Positions 1 to 10,307 of a stretch of 64,000 bases of DNA are shown piece after piece. The first letter of the stretch is position 1; every line of letters starts with the position of its first letter. The position numbers and the translations under genes were made by a program. A model generated the notes under the pieces. It saw nothing but the letters and a program-made list of their open reading frames with translations, had not been told where the DNA came from and searched no databases. Origin of the DNA: Neodiprion pinetum (lineage: Eukaryota > Arthropoda > Insecta > Hymenoptera > Diprionidae); the NCBI RefSeq assembly GCF_021155775.2, contig NC_060234.1:13195871-13259870 (forward strand), given 5' to 3'.

Positions 1-160
1 AAAAACCATTAAAATTTAGTCAAAGTATCATCAAATCCTCCCCCCAACGTTCTTTGATTATTTTTTTTTTTTCATTCCAAAATTTTTGGTGGCCATCTAA
101 AGTGTAAACTGCTATTTTTCACGAAAAATTCCGCCATTTTGTGGGTGGAACTCTCCTTAA

Positions 161-1752
161 GGGGGTCCTCTAGTTTCTCGGCTGTTTTTTTATGGCTTTT
201 TCAACAATTTTTTACGGGCAAAGCATCGAAATAATCAATCTCATTGTTTTTGCATAATCTTTATCAACATTTAAATGAGCTTTACAAATTTTTTAAAGTC
301 AAAATATATAATAGAATAGCAGCTATAGTGGCCGACAGGAAGACATCAAGTAGAAGAGGTGCTTGACGGTAACCAAGATTGCGGCTGTTCTGCTTATCTG
401 AAATCAAAAAACCAAACGGCATTTTAATCTTCATATTCAAGACTAGCGATTGAACTAGAGTGAATTTTAAATTACAAAAATTGACATTTTTATACACTTT
501 TGAAAATTACATTCTATTTTTTACTCATTTTTTCTTAAGTTTTTCGCTCGTACGAAAAAAACTATCGAAGCAATCATGATAATTCTAGTTCAATCGCTGG
601 CTTATAACATATTAAAGATGCTGTATAAATTTGAACAAGATCGGTGCAATAGTTTCTGAAATATCGTGGTTACCGTTTCGAAAAATGGTGTTTCGAGAAA
701 AACGCGTTTGAAAGTTCGCGCATGTGATTTATACTAAAAATTCCATCTCACCGTCAATCTGCTATGCCTGGACCATACAACAGGCCTTCCTCTTCTTCTT
801 GGAGGTCACGCAGAGCTGCTCTGTCTTCTCTTTTCGCGATTCGGGCCTGTTCTACAACATCGCTCGTGCGCCTTTCTGAACGGTCGATCCGAGAGCTATC
901 ACGCTGTTGAACATATCCTTTAGCTTGTGGGCCGATTTTCACTCCCATGGTTTCCAAGGTCTTCAGGATAGCTTCGAATCCTTCGTTGAAGATTATGACA
1001 GCGAGAAACGTGGCGATTTCAACCACTTTTGGCCCAGAATGGAGGTGCTTCGGAGCAAAAGTCCAGATTTTTGGGCATGAATCTATTTCTTTTTCTTTCT
1101 CACACTTGCACGCCATAGAAATTTTAAAGCCCAGTCCTCGTATATCACGTTGATGGAAAGTCACCGTACTTTTGCACTCTTTACAAATAACAGCCGAAGA
1201 AATGGTTGAAAATACACTTACAAAATTCAAAATACAATACAAAACAGTCTGTTCAACGTTCACTTCAAAATTTTTATTTTGACGAAGTTTCGTCGCTGAC
1301 GCCGATGTAAACGACTTGTCTTGTTCAAAAGTGTGTCGGTTGCCTGCGAATTTTCGCTTTTTAGGTCGATCGAAAAAATCAGCTACGTGCGACTCGCAAG
1401 AGAAAATATAGTACGCTTCGCAACTGCCACAGCAAGACTGAACTAAAACTTCACGGCGTCTTAGTCAATATTCAAAAGCGTCTGTCAACGGTCTCGGCTC
1501 CCCTTTACTCGGGCCTAATTCACAAAAGGTTCAGGTAGCAGTTAGATTTGGGGATATCAATCCAATGGTCAGCGCCGCTCGGCTTTCGGAGCAGCCCGGC
1601 GCGCGCTCCTGCTCCGTTCCAGGGCCATAACTTGTGAACCACTTCGAATATCGAAAAATCCTTTGGCACACATTTTCTACACATGTTGTAGATGTGATTT
1701 ATGAAAAAAAAAAAAAATCGATTTTTTCGACCCGAGAAACTAGAGGACCCCC
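161..1752. mobile_element. Kolobok-like non-autonomous DNA transposon flanked by TTAA
   Basis: TTAA at 157-160 and 1753-1756 flanks a segment whose ends are an inverted repeat of about 21 bp. The left end reads GGGGGTCCTCTAGTTTCTCGG, and the complement of it lies just before 1753. TTAA target duplications are known for piggyBac and Kolobok. The internal ORF (754-1263, minus) has a Cys-pair N-terminus and a YGPGIAD C-terminus resembling Kolobok/Mutator-like insect transposases. I therefore call it an internally deleted Kolobok-like copy of 1592 bp. The superfamily is inferred; the ends and TSD are seen directly. Confidence 0.75.
754..1263 (-). CDS. Internally deleted Kolobok-like transposase remnant (169 aa)
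   Basis: The open frame begins with an ATG at 1263. Residues about 26-55 carry a zinc-binding-like CKEC...CKCEK pattern with the GLGFKISM stretch usual at the N-terminus of this transposase family. After about residue 80 the protein jumps to a helical, charged tail (residues about 85-169) ending YGPGIAD, the usual C-terminus of the family. The catalytic DDE core, several hundred residues in full-length relatives, is missing, so transposition activity is not expected. The same C-terminal signature recurs at 4803-5000 inside another TTAA-flanked element. It could still make a DNA-binding repressor-like protein, but nothing shows expression. Confidence 0.6.
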   Translation of the reverse strand: MNVEQTVLYCILNFVSVFSTISSAVICKECKSTVTFHQRDIRGLGFKISMACKCEKEKEIDSCPKIWTFAPKHLHSGPKVVEIATFLAVIIFNEGFEAILKTLETMGVKIGPQAKGYVQQRDSSRIDRSERRTSDVVEQARIAKREDRAALRDLQEEEEGLLYGPGIAD

Positions 1753-1756
1753 TTAA

Positions 1757-2880
1757 TGTAAAAAAAAAAATTAAACTAAACTTCGGGGGGAGGTATTTTA
1801 TATGTGGAAAATGTGTACCTACCAAGTTTGAAATAAATCGGTCAAGTAGTTTTCAAATAGCAGTGAACACGGACTTTGAAGAAGTAGTTTTGAGAAAAAA
1901 TCACAAGCGCACGATCGAACGTACAACGACAAACTGACGCTCGTCTCTCGTTTTAAAATATTGTACAGTGTATAGTATACATACTAGTATAAAATATGTC
2001 TTTATGGCTTTACTTACCTGTCTTTACTAAATAAAATATTCTCGAAACAGGATAATGGACCAGAACGATAGAAGTGAATAAGCTGTATACCTACTGTCAG
2101 AGCTATAGTGTTAAACGGCAAGAGACTAACTGGACTATAACTTCAAGAGTTTTGCTCAGATCGATTTAAAATTTTGGGAATATATTCTTGAAATGTTTAA
2201 CAATAAGATAAGACAAAAAAAAATTCGATTTTTCGAAAGTGCAAAACCTTCCCCCCCCCCCCTCAAATAGATGATAACTAATAATTAATTTTTGTAACAA
2301 TGAAAAAATTGTACACTTTAAAAAAAATTTTCGCAGAAATCTGCTCTGAAATTGGTTTTCTCGTTTTATTATTTTTTTTTTAATGGTGAAAGATAGTTTT
2401 TTGTCATTGTTGCAAAAATGAATTATCAGTTATCGTCTATTTGAAGTCGAGTGTATGCTTTACAAAAAAAACTCATGTACACTTTTTTATAAGACCGGTA
2501 GTTACGCTATAATAATCAGAAAAGGTTAAATTATAAGTAACTCAACTTTTGACAGGCTGTAACTTTGATACAGTTAGTTTTTCGAAATTTTGACCAGAGA
2601 CCTTTTTGGTAGAACATTCAATTTCCTACAAAACTATCTCTTTAAGGTTTCTGTACGACGCTTCGTTAACTAGTTATAAAAACTAGAAGAAGCAAACAAC
2701 ATTTTTCCTATGTTATTCTTATGAAAAATCGAAAAGTGCGATGAGCCACCCCTGAATATTAATATTAAAATCTTAAATTTTAACTGGTGTCTTTGTATAC
2801 CTAAATGAACCTTTTGAACCTGTTTAAAAAAAAAAATTTTTTTTCTCAATCACCCTAATATATATATATTGTTACAAAGG
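1757..2880. other. Gene-free AT-rich stretch
   Basis: I see no supported gene here. The segment holds homopolymer runs (a C run near 2247-2260) and the foldback at 2262-2445. The short open frames lack recognisable motifs. Confidence 0.6.
2262..2445. repeat. Short foldback (imperfect inverted repeat)
   Basis: The bases at 2262-2310 (CTCAAATAGATGATAACTAA...) are matched by the reverse complement of about 2395-2445, with a few mismatches and a spacer of about 85 bp. It is probably a small MITE remnant. No target duplication was identified. Confidence 0.5.
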
Positions 2881-3362
2881 CTAAAATAATCTGTTTTGCC
2901 TTCCTTTCTGATCCAGTAGTCATCATAGGTAGAAGATATATAAAAGCTTTCGTATATGACAAAATGAATGAGGTTGCTGCGTCAACCAGTATAATTGTAG
3001 AAACAGTCCTGTTTCAGACTTTAAACTGTAAACACGCATTGCCATTAAAGCATTGTTCCTCATCTTTTAGTTCGCTGACTGTTTATTTGCTTCATAAGCT
3101 CACGAACCTATTCTATTTATTCTGTGACGCCCAATTCGTTTATATGTATTATTGCAAAGAAAAGTTGCCCACGTATAGTATAGTTCCCTGTGGTATCCCC
3201 CAGTCGGATGTTTCAGTTACTAGTCGCCTCTTGGATCCCGACGTTTTGCTTGCTGTCTGTCAAATAATTTTTAGCTAAATTATGCACCCTACCCTTGAGG
3301 CCGTAGTTGTATAGCGTCTCTAGCAGTTTCTTATCGTTTAATATGTCAAAGGCTTTGATTAA
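2880..3362 (-). pseudogene. Non-LTR retrotransposon reverse transcriptase, C-terminal part
   Basis: The minus-strand translation contains KAFDILNDKKLLETLYNYG followed by a KNYLTDSKQNV-like segment and a degenerate GDTTGNYTI...GQLFF...HINELG block. This is the order seen in RT domains of Jockey/CR1-type LINEs. The expected FADD catalytic motif is not visible, and stops and frameshifts interrupt the frame. The N-terminal half of the same RT lies at 7562-8040, on the far side of the transposon inserted at 3363-7558. Both halves are dead. Confidence 0.7.
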
Positions 3363-3770
3363 CAAGGAAAGTATCCCAGCCCGAATTCTCCGATTTGATT
3401 TCTTTTGTAATATTTTATAGTAGACTAAAAACTAAGCGACACATTTTTTTTTATCGGCCATGAAACACTTTAAGGTGGTGAAACCACCCTTCAAAGTGAG
3501 GCATGTCAAGGGGCGATTTGATAGTTTCACCCACAAGAAGATAATATTTTTCAACCAATCCACCTGGAAAAGTTTTCTCATGAAGAGAAATGGAAAAGGT
3601 ATTTTTCTCAAAAAAAAAAAAAAAAATTAAGAGAGTGAGCCAGCCCTAAATATAATCACATTTATGCAAAAAATGGTCAAATTCAAGTCTGAAAATCTGA
3701 AAAAATATACAATGCATATGAACACGATGGAAATACCACATATATTCGGATTTTCTTGAAAATAAATATT
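3363..3770. repeat. Left terminal inverted repeat of the 4.2-kb transposon
   Basis: The arm includes the block at 3466-3610 (GCCATGAAACACTTTAAGG...) that reappears inverted at about 7300-7475. It also includes a block near 3700-3770 that reappears inverted at about 6855-6910. A related TIR block occurs in the copies near 51190 and 57750. Confidence 0.75.
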
Positions 3771-4675
3771 GAATGGAACTACCATTAAAATGCTTTGAAT
3801 TATTGAGGTTTTTTTTATTTTCTCACTTTATCATCAAAGGCTCAAAAATAAATCATCTGGAACAAAGACAATGTAATGTTTAAAATGAATTTTAATAAGT
3901 TTTGTTGGTATAACTTGTCATTACGAAAATTATAAACAAAACGTTATTAATTTTCCAATCTTGAACAATAATGATAGTCGTTGAAAAAGTGTTTAAAGCA
4001 CAAGGGTTTTTTACACCATGAACATTTAACAACAGCAACGCTTGTGCAGCCTTCGATTTCGCAATGGGTCTTACGAGAATCCCCGAAACTGAAATCAACT
4101 GGATTTTCGAATTTTTCTGGTTTTTCATCAATGTGTCCAGATTTATACCAAGAGTATTTGAAAAGATTAATGTATCGTAGAGAGTACAATTTATTGATTG
4201 TGGACCAAAGATTGCAATTTCACAATGTTATTTCTTAAATATAGACTGATTTCATGATTCGTCAGAATGGCGTTATCTGAAGTGTCGCACGAAATTTTTC
4301 CAAATTCTAAAACCGTGTACATCTAGAGGTTAAATTTTTCCTGTCGGCCCTGTTAGTATTAAGGGGTATGGCCACTGTAAATTTTTTGAAAAATCGATTT
4401 TTTTTTTATTGGCTTCAAAAATAGTTTAAACCCTCTAGAATAAGGAAAAAAAGGTCCCGTGCGAGAAAAATTTTTTTTTGGCCCCCAAATCATCTTCAAG
4501 CGGAAAAACTGTCCTAGATATCGCGATGGATATCGCTGTTTGCACATTCAATGGCGGCCTTACCAACGTCTTGCAAATATTCAAGATATACATACAAGAT
4601 ATTCACATACAACAGCACAAGAAAACAAATTTGAACTAACTGGTGATGAGAGGAATTAACGACATCAGAGTCAGG

Positions 4676-4750
4676 GCGGCTAGGTGGTCTAGTGGAGTAA
4701 GGCTCCGGTAAAGCATCGCTAGATACCAGGTTCGATTCCTGGCTCCGTCG
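4676..4750 (+). other. tRNA-like segment with Pol III A and B boxes
   Basis: The A box TGGTCTAGTGG (4685-4695) and the B box GGTTCGATTCC (4729-4739) match the consensus of internal Pol III promoters at the right spacing. CCAGG/CCTGG forms a good T-arm. The would-be acceptor strands (GGGCGGC and CTCCGTC) do not pair and no convincing anticodon stem forms. I therefore read it as a tRNA pseudogene or the head of a tRNA-derived SINE captured in the TTAA element, not a working tRNA gene. Confidence 0.55.
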
Positions 4751-4802
4751 TTAATTTTTCGAATTTACCAGTTTTTCAAATTTATATCTTCAAATATTCA
4801 AG

Positions 4803-5000
4803 ATGTTGGAGGTGGAAATTGGTGTACAGTTATATAATTTCTGCATCGAAGCCGACGCCAAACGCATTACGCACGCGGAGACATCTCTGAGCGACGCGGC
4901 AAAAAGTGCGCGCGCGCTCCAAAAATCCACCAGGAAAGACGAAGAAGACGAAAATTTGGTCATCGAAGGACAAATGTATGGTGCTGGGATTGCAGACTAA
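4803..5000 (+). CDS. Kolobok-like transposase C-terminal fragment (65 aa)
   Basis: This ATG-initiated ORF has a helical, charged sequence (AKSARALQKSTRKDEEDE) ending YGAGIAD. It is the same tail as the 169-aa protein at 754-1263. Only the C-terminal end of the transposase remains, and no catalytic residues are present. Read as a fragment it has no expected activity. Confidence 0.45.
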   Translation: MLEVEIGVQLYNFCIEADAKRITHAETSLSDAAKSARALQKSTRKDEEDENLVIEGQMYGAGIAD

Positions 5001-6806
5001 CGGTAAAATTTTTTTTTACCTTCTTTTTTTTATTTTTTCCAATAAAAAACTATTCGCAAAACTTTAAACGCGTTTTTCTCGAAACACGGTTTTTCAAAAT
5101 GGCACGCAGCATCACTCGAACAATTTTCATTTTTTTTACTTGAAATTTTGACCAGATGTGAACATTAACATTATCTTGAGAATGTCGATCGGGATTTTCA
5201 ATAACTTTATTTATTGATTTTTTATTAACAAAAAACTAGCCGTTTTTTCGTCAAAAATCAATTTTTTTTTTCAAACGCATGCCAAATCCACAAAAATTGA
5301 TAATTTTTAAAATCCGATCGACATTCTCTAGCTATAACCCTCTAGATTGATGGTTTTTTTTTTTTTTGTTCTAGATTCAAAAGTGCACCAGTGGTGCTGC
5401 GTGCCGCGGAGCCCTGCAAGCAAAACATGCCCCGGGAAGATGGCTGTGGAACCGCCATTTTGTTTTTTTTTTGCTGTAAAAAAAATTTGATAATGAAGTT
5501 TAATGTATGCCCGATAACACCCTTAAAAGTTTTTTTTCAATTACTTTCAATTTTGGAAGCAAAAAATTCGTGAAAAAACCTTTTTTTTTGGACCGTTACA
5601 GTGGCGTTACCCCTTAATTTTAGAATAATATTTTTATTCCAGGGTGTAATTTCTGCTACTACTGCAAGACAATGACCACTCCATGAATCAATTAGTATTA
5701 CGCTGCTTTGTCCTACATTTTGAAAATATATTTCCGTCAACGAAGTTTTAAAGTGATCTGAAATAAATAAAAAGAAGTGAATGCGGCTTAAGGTATATTT
5801 TTATGAATAAGAGTGTTAAATAAAAATTATGTTATTTTTGTGTCTGAAGTAAGTTTTTCAGATTTTCATGCCGCTATATAAATAATAATGGGTCTGAATA
5901 AATTCGCTTCTACAACCGGCCCGAACTTGCCACTTTGCTCTTTTAACACCAAAAAGAGAGGTGATAAAACTTTTCCTTCAGCTGATATCAGCGGCTGTAT
6001 TGTGTAACTATGGATGTAGATGTAACTGATTGGACAAGGCACTGTACTTGCTTTTCTCCTTCGACAGCCAAAGGTCTTCCTGAATCCATCTCCAGCTGGA
6101 ATCCGCTTTAATCGGAATTGTACACATCTTGAATTCCAAGCTTTGCTATATCGTGTTTAACGTGAGCCACAAATTCATCTGCCGTCACTTTTAACCGTTC
6201 AGCATCTTCTGAAGTTTTTCTAGTGATAAATTCATTGATTTTCCTAGATACTATTCTGTGTGCGTGTTTAAATCGATTCAACCATTTTTTTGAAGCTATA
6301 AATCGGAAATCTTAATGACCAATTTCTTTCTGGGCTTGTTAGGCCCATTTGTGTAAATCATTATAATGAACGATGAAACCGGCGTCGACAGCTAACTTTA
6401 GAATTATTCAACGTAATGTCGCAAATTCTAGCGATTTTTTCTCTGTAAGTGCCACCTTTATTTAAGAAATAAGTCCATCGTCGCAGTTGGTTTATATATT
6501 TTACTTTTTTAAAATTTGTTCTTACAGTGTCAATGAGTAAATTTCTTTTTTGTCCGCTTGTCTGGAAATCTACGGCTCTTGATTAATAATCATACGATAC
6601 ATCTTCGTCTTTCGTACACTCATTTGTAGGTGGCACAGGCCGGATAGGTAAAGTATGCATAATGTCATCTTCTATTGTTTGGGCATTAGTATCTTTGTAT
6701 GGATCTTGAAAATCTAGGGATTCTTTAATCGTCATTTCCACGCCATTAGATTCGTTCATTGCGGCCAATAAAATATCTTCGATGTTCTCTTTCAATTCAA
6801 TAAATG

Positions 6807-7260
6807 CAAGATAAACAGCGGTCACGGGTTGTTACCCCCCTCCCCAATATTTATTTTGTAAAAAATCCGAATATATGTTGCATTTCCATCGTGTTCATTC
6901 GCATTGTATATTTTTTCAGATTTTTATACTTGAATTTGACCATTTTCTCGCGTAAACGCAAGACAAACAGCGTTCAAGGGTATTTACCCCTCCAATATTT
7001 TTTTTCGAGAAAATGCAATTATATGTCATATTATGTCATATTTCCTTCGTGTTCGTACGCAGTGAATATTTTTTTTCAGATTTTTAGACTTCAATTTCAC
7101 GATTTTGTGCATACGAGCCAGATAAACAGCGTTCGGGGGTCTTTACCCCGGCCAATATTTTTTTTTCGGGAAAATCCAAAAACACGCGAATTTTCTTTTG
7201 TATTCATATGCAACATATATTTTTTCAGTTTTAGACTTGAATTTGACAAGTGTTTGCATA
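6807..7260. repeat. Three tandem copies of a unit of about 150 bp
   Basis: Units begin near 6807, 6958 and 7108. Each contains (A)GATAAACAGCG or GACAAACAGCG, a TACCCC...CAATATT block and ATATTTTTTCAGATTTT. The left arm of the transposon has one copy, so the right arm was expanded after formation of the element. Confidence 0.7.
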
Positions 7261-7561
7261 AATGTGATTATGTTTAGGGCTGGCTCACCCCCTTATTTTT
7301 TTTTTTTTTTGAAAAAAATACGTTTTCCATTCTCTTCGTTAGAAAACTTTTCCAGTTGGCTTGGTTAATAAATATTATGTTCTTGTGGGTGCAACTGTAA
7401 AATCGCCCCTTGACATGCCTCAATTTCAAGGGTGGTTTCACCCCCTTAAAGTGTTTCATGGCCGATAAAAAAAAATATGTATCGCTTAGTTTTTAGTCTA
7501 CTATAACATATTACAAAAGAAATCAAATCGGAGAGTTCGGGCTGGGATACCTTCCTTGTAA

Positions 7562-8040
7562 GTCTATAAAAACTGTTAGGCACGGTTAACATGGTCCAGA
7601 GCGGTATACACATCCTTCACAAGTGTGGCGATGGCAGATTCTGTCGATGTACCTTCCAAAAACCAAGTTGCCTCTCGCTAATTAGCCCTATTATGATCAG
7701 AAAAGATTTTATTCTGTTACCAGACATTTTTAGAAGAATTTTGATATTACCAGCAGTAAGGAAATTGGTCGGTAGTTTGAAATTATCTCCCTACTTCCTG
7801 CTTTGAATATTGGTATCACAGTAGCTCTCTTAAAGTAGCTGGGACATTCACGTATTTTAAAAGCTTAGCTTATGATGTGTGCCAAGGATATAATAATATG
7901 GTTGTAGAATTGACTCCGACCTTCAACATTTCGCCGTAATACCATTAAACGCGGTAGCTTTTTCTGTCTTTGAGCCCATGATATACTTATATACTTCTCT
8001 AGGCTCTACGTCATATAACATGATCAAGTTTTCAATTGTG
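7562..8040 (-). pseudogene. Non-LTR retrotransposon reverse transcriptase, N-terminal part
   Basis: The minus-strand translation reads CPSYFKRATVIPIFKAG, then SNYRPISLLTAGNIK, then LISERQLGFWK, and ends LTVFIDL exactly at the TAA target duplication of the 3363-7558 transposon. This is the standard order of the LINE RT fingers region (P.YFK.A.V.PI.K, NYRPISLL, Q.GFR). It continues into the KAFDILN segment at 3360. Frameshifts and stops mark it as a relic. Confidence 0.75.
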
Positions 8041-8218
8041 TCTGGAGCATTCCACGCCAAATCGACCACTTTTGAACCCGACCTATTTCGATTTGGCTAA
8101 AAATCTGTTATCCTTTTCTACCCTATAAAAAACTTTTCTCAGAATATTTTCAAATGTTTTTACCAAACCAAAAAAAAGTTATGAAGTTTTGAGAAAAATG
8201 ACTTTTTTTTTAAATAAC

Positions 8219-8675
8219 TGTTACGTCCTTCGTATCGCCACATGTCTCCGTTATCTCGTCACTCTCTCACGATCCTTACAGTAACCTTATCATCTCATTC
8301 CTGTCCTCCTATTTCCATTCTGGCTCACGCCACTCGCTTTTTGCCGACTTTGCCAATTCTATTCCGCACCATTTTGCGTACCTTACATCTACTCCTCCTT
8401 ACATCATACCCATTCCTATTCCAACGTTTGACACGATCAATTCTATTTCAACACTCAACAACCTCACGTATCACTTTTCTTACCGATATTGTGAACTACA
8501 CACTCCGTTTAAACTAGTCCACCAATTGTTCAAACAAATATATAGTTTATACCTCAAAAATCCAAACGGTTATTAAACCCTTATCGCAACTTCTGGTTGT
8601 CCCCGGGTGTAAAAGCGAAGTAGAACCAGGTTATTCCTTACCGCTCGGGAATAAACGACGTCCACCGACGTAACA
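8219..8675 (+). repeat. 5' long terminal repeat
   Basis: It starts TGTTACGTCC and ends CGACGTAACA (TG...CA). Near its 3' end it holds ATTCCTTACCGCTCGGGAATAAACGAC with an AATAAA signal. The same 3' block occurs on the minus strand at about 56830-56900 in a probable solo LTR, which supports the call. Confidence 0.7.
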
Positions 8676-8676
8676 T

Positions 8677-8694
8677 TGGTGGCAGCGGTGGTCT
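8677..8694 (+). promoter_or_regulatory. Putative tRNA primer-binding site
   Basis: TGGTGGCAGCGGTGGTC follows the LTR end after one base. A TGG start complements a tRNA CCA end, and TGGCAGCGGTGG-type sites are common in insect Gypsy elements. The tRNA species was not determined. Confidence 0.5.
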
Positions 8695-9245
8695 TTTCCA
8701 GAACCTATGTAACCGTAATCAAATCGTACGGGACATATTACCAAATACACGTCAAGTGGCAGATAATAGACCAACAAACACTCAAGATATTCGAAAACGA
8801 CATCAAAACGAACGACATCAGCAACAGCAACAGCACGAAATCTACCAGAGTAACTACGTGAACAACAAACTAGTGGACAAGAAGCACAGAACCTTATCAC
8901 GTCATCATCGCAGCTTGATGTATACGAATATGAATACGAATCAATCGAGCACTAAGTACGAGACCCATTCAGGCACCTATCTTCCACGAACTCGCTCACG
9001 ATGTCCACCTCTGCTTCACTGACGATTCAACGCAGGATACCTGAGACATCACTACGCACTAACCCCAAAACAGCTACACCAGTAATCTACATGAGTTACA
9101 ACCAGTCGACTATGCATTTTCTCGTGATCTCGTTTTGCATCTACCTGTAAAATTGTTATAAACCATCTTGCTAACTTAACCTACACCTCTCATTACCTCA
9201 ATAACTCGAACACTAAAGTACAATGCCTGACACAAAAATGATAAC

Positions 9246-10250
9246 ATGTCATACGTATTAGCCAAAGACACTATACAATTGGTTCAGCCCTTCAACGGTC
9301 ATAACATCCCAGTAGACGACTTCGTCTTCACAATACAACACGCGAACTCACCCGTAGGACCGAACGAAAAACCAATATTCGCGAAAATGATTATATTCAG
9401 GATGACTGGAGATGCACAAACAGTATTACATGGCGAAGAGTTCACCACGATACATGATATTATTAAAATTCTCAAACGAGCTTTCCAGACTCCTAACGAT
9501 ATAAGCGATATGTATATTATACTTACGGGAGTCAGCATGAAGCAAGGTTTATACGAGAGTGTTCTACTTTTTGGCGGGAGAGTAGATCGATTAACAATGA
9601 ACTGATTAACCACGATTGTAGCCAAATATCCCCGCCACAGAGTCAATGGTTGGTTGGATCACATTAACCAACAAAGCCTACTGACCTTCATCAGAGGTCT
9701 TCGCAATGAGCTAGAATTAAGATTAGTCAGTCATATACCAACTACACTCAGAGGCGCGATATAGATTGCTTTCGGTGAAGAGCGTGAATTGATGAGGCGA
9801 CGACTACGAAGGGCTAGTCAGCCCTGTTCAGTCAATCTTCATCCTCTATGGCCGTGATCGGCCCGTTCTCCTCCATCTGCATCTCCACCTCCAACACCAT
9901 TTCTACTCTCAGGATTACCACCACCCACCCCCTCCCTGCCATCTCCGTTTCTGCCATCCACTGCAATCTAATTACCTCACTCATTCCCGTCCCCCGCGCC
10001 GGCTACATACGCACAAGCGAGATCGAAAAACCGAACCAGTGACCGGCCCGACATAATCTGCCAATTTTGTAGCCGTTCAAGTCACTCGGCCGCGGAATGC
10101 CGCTACATTCCCAAAGAATTCTGCACAAAATGTGAACGAACCGGTCATTCACACAGGGATTGCCAATTTACCGATACTCATAGACAAGACCGGAGTTAAG
10201 AACATTATTGTAATTACTGCAGACGGTTGGGACATGTAATTGACTAATGT
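9246..10250 (+). pseudogene. gag of the errantivirus-like element
   Basis: It starts with an ATG at 9246. Residues 1-119 read as a gag capsid region (VQPFNGHNIPVDDFVFTIQ, then TGDAQTVLHGEEF) until a stop at 9605, after which the similarity continues in another frame. At about 10060-10250 two CCHC-type zinc knuckles are visible, with patterns CQFC....HSAAEC and CTKCERTGHSHRDC; a third (CNYC..LGHV) is cut by a stop. These knuckles bind the RNA genome in related elements. Stops make it non-functional. Confidence 0.65.
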
Positions 10251-10307
10251 AGAACTCGCGTCTATAACAATGCCAACCGTAATTCAAATCGTGATAATGA
10301 TCAAAGA

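Larger units (their letters stand above)
4363..5613. mobile_element. Nested Kolobok-like TTAA element inside the transposase
   Basis: TTAA at 4359-4362 and 5614-5617 flanks ends that are inverted copies: GGGGTATGGCCACTGTAA on the left, and TTACAGTGGCGTTACCCC on the right. The insertion splits the minus-strand transposase between its DDE segment and its PLD.HGFR block. It carries a Pol III promoter-like tRNA segment (4676-4750) and a short ORF with a YGAGIAD tail (4803-5000). At 1251 bp it is non-autonomous. Confidence 0.75.
3930..6830 (-). pseudogene. DDE transposase of the 3363-7558 element (split)
   Basis: Reading minus, the N-terminal region lies at about 6583-6825. A block near 5990-6100 resembles the sequence before the first catalytic region (LEGEKQVQCLVQS, then an ISAEGK-type block). 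The DDE segment SSVILIDSWSGHC lies at 5640-5720. After the 4363-5613 insertion come a PLDVHGFRIWKKF block (about 4290-4350) and a C-terminal Cys-rich finger, CSWCKKPLCFKHFF...YHYC, at 3947-4190. Stops and frameshifts occur throughout. The ILIDSWSGHC plus (Q)PLD.YGFR.WK order recurs in the relics at 52560-53022 and 58390-59104, so the three define one family. I recognise the family from insect genomes but cannot name its superfamily with certainty. Confidence 0.65.
3363..7558 (-). mobile_element. TIR DNA transposon, TSD TAA, inserted in the LINE RT
   Basis: The ends are inverted repeats. The left starts CAAGGAAAGTATCCCAGCCC, and the right is its complement with one or two changes. TAA at 3360-3362 and 7559-7561 forms a 3-bp target duplication, and removing the element plus one TAA rejoins the RT frame without a shift. 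The inverted arms are several hundred bp (3363-3770 and about 6840-7558, the right arm expanded by tandem repeats). Inside is a minus-strand transposase relic, itself split by the TTAA element 4363-5613. A 3-bp TWA-type TSD is compatible with Harbinger or Zator; the superfamily is not decided. Related copies lie at 51120-53030 and 57690-59130. Confidence 0.8.

Noticed and set aside
4676..4750. Functional tRNA gene
   Set aside because: A and B boxes and the T-arm are good, but the acceptor stem does not pair and no anticodon arm is convincing.
8242..8900. ORFs of 60-90 codons on both strands
   Set aside because: They overlap the LTR and leader of the LTR element and contain no motif.
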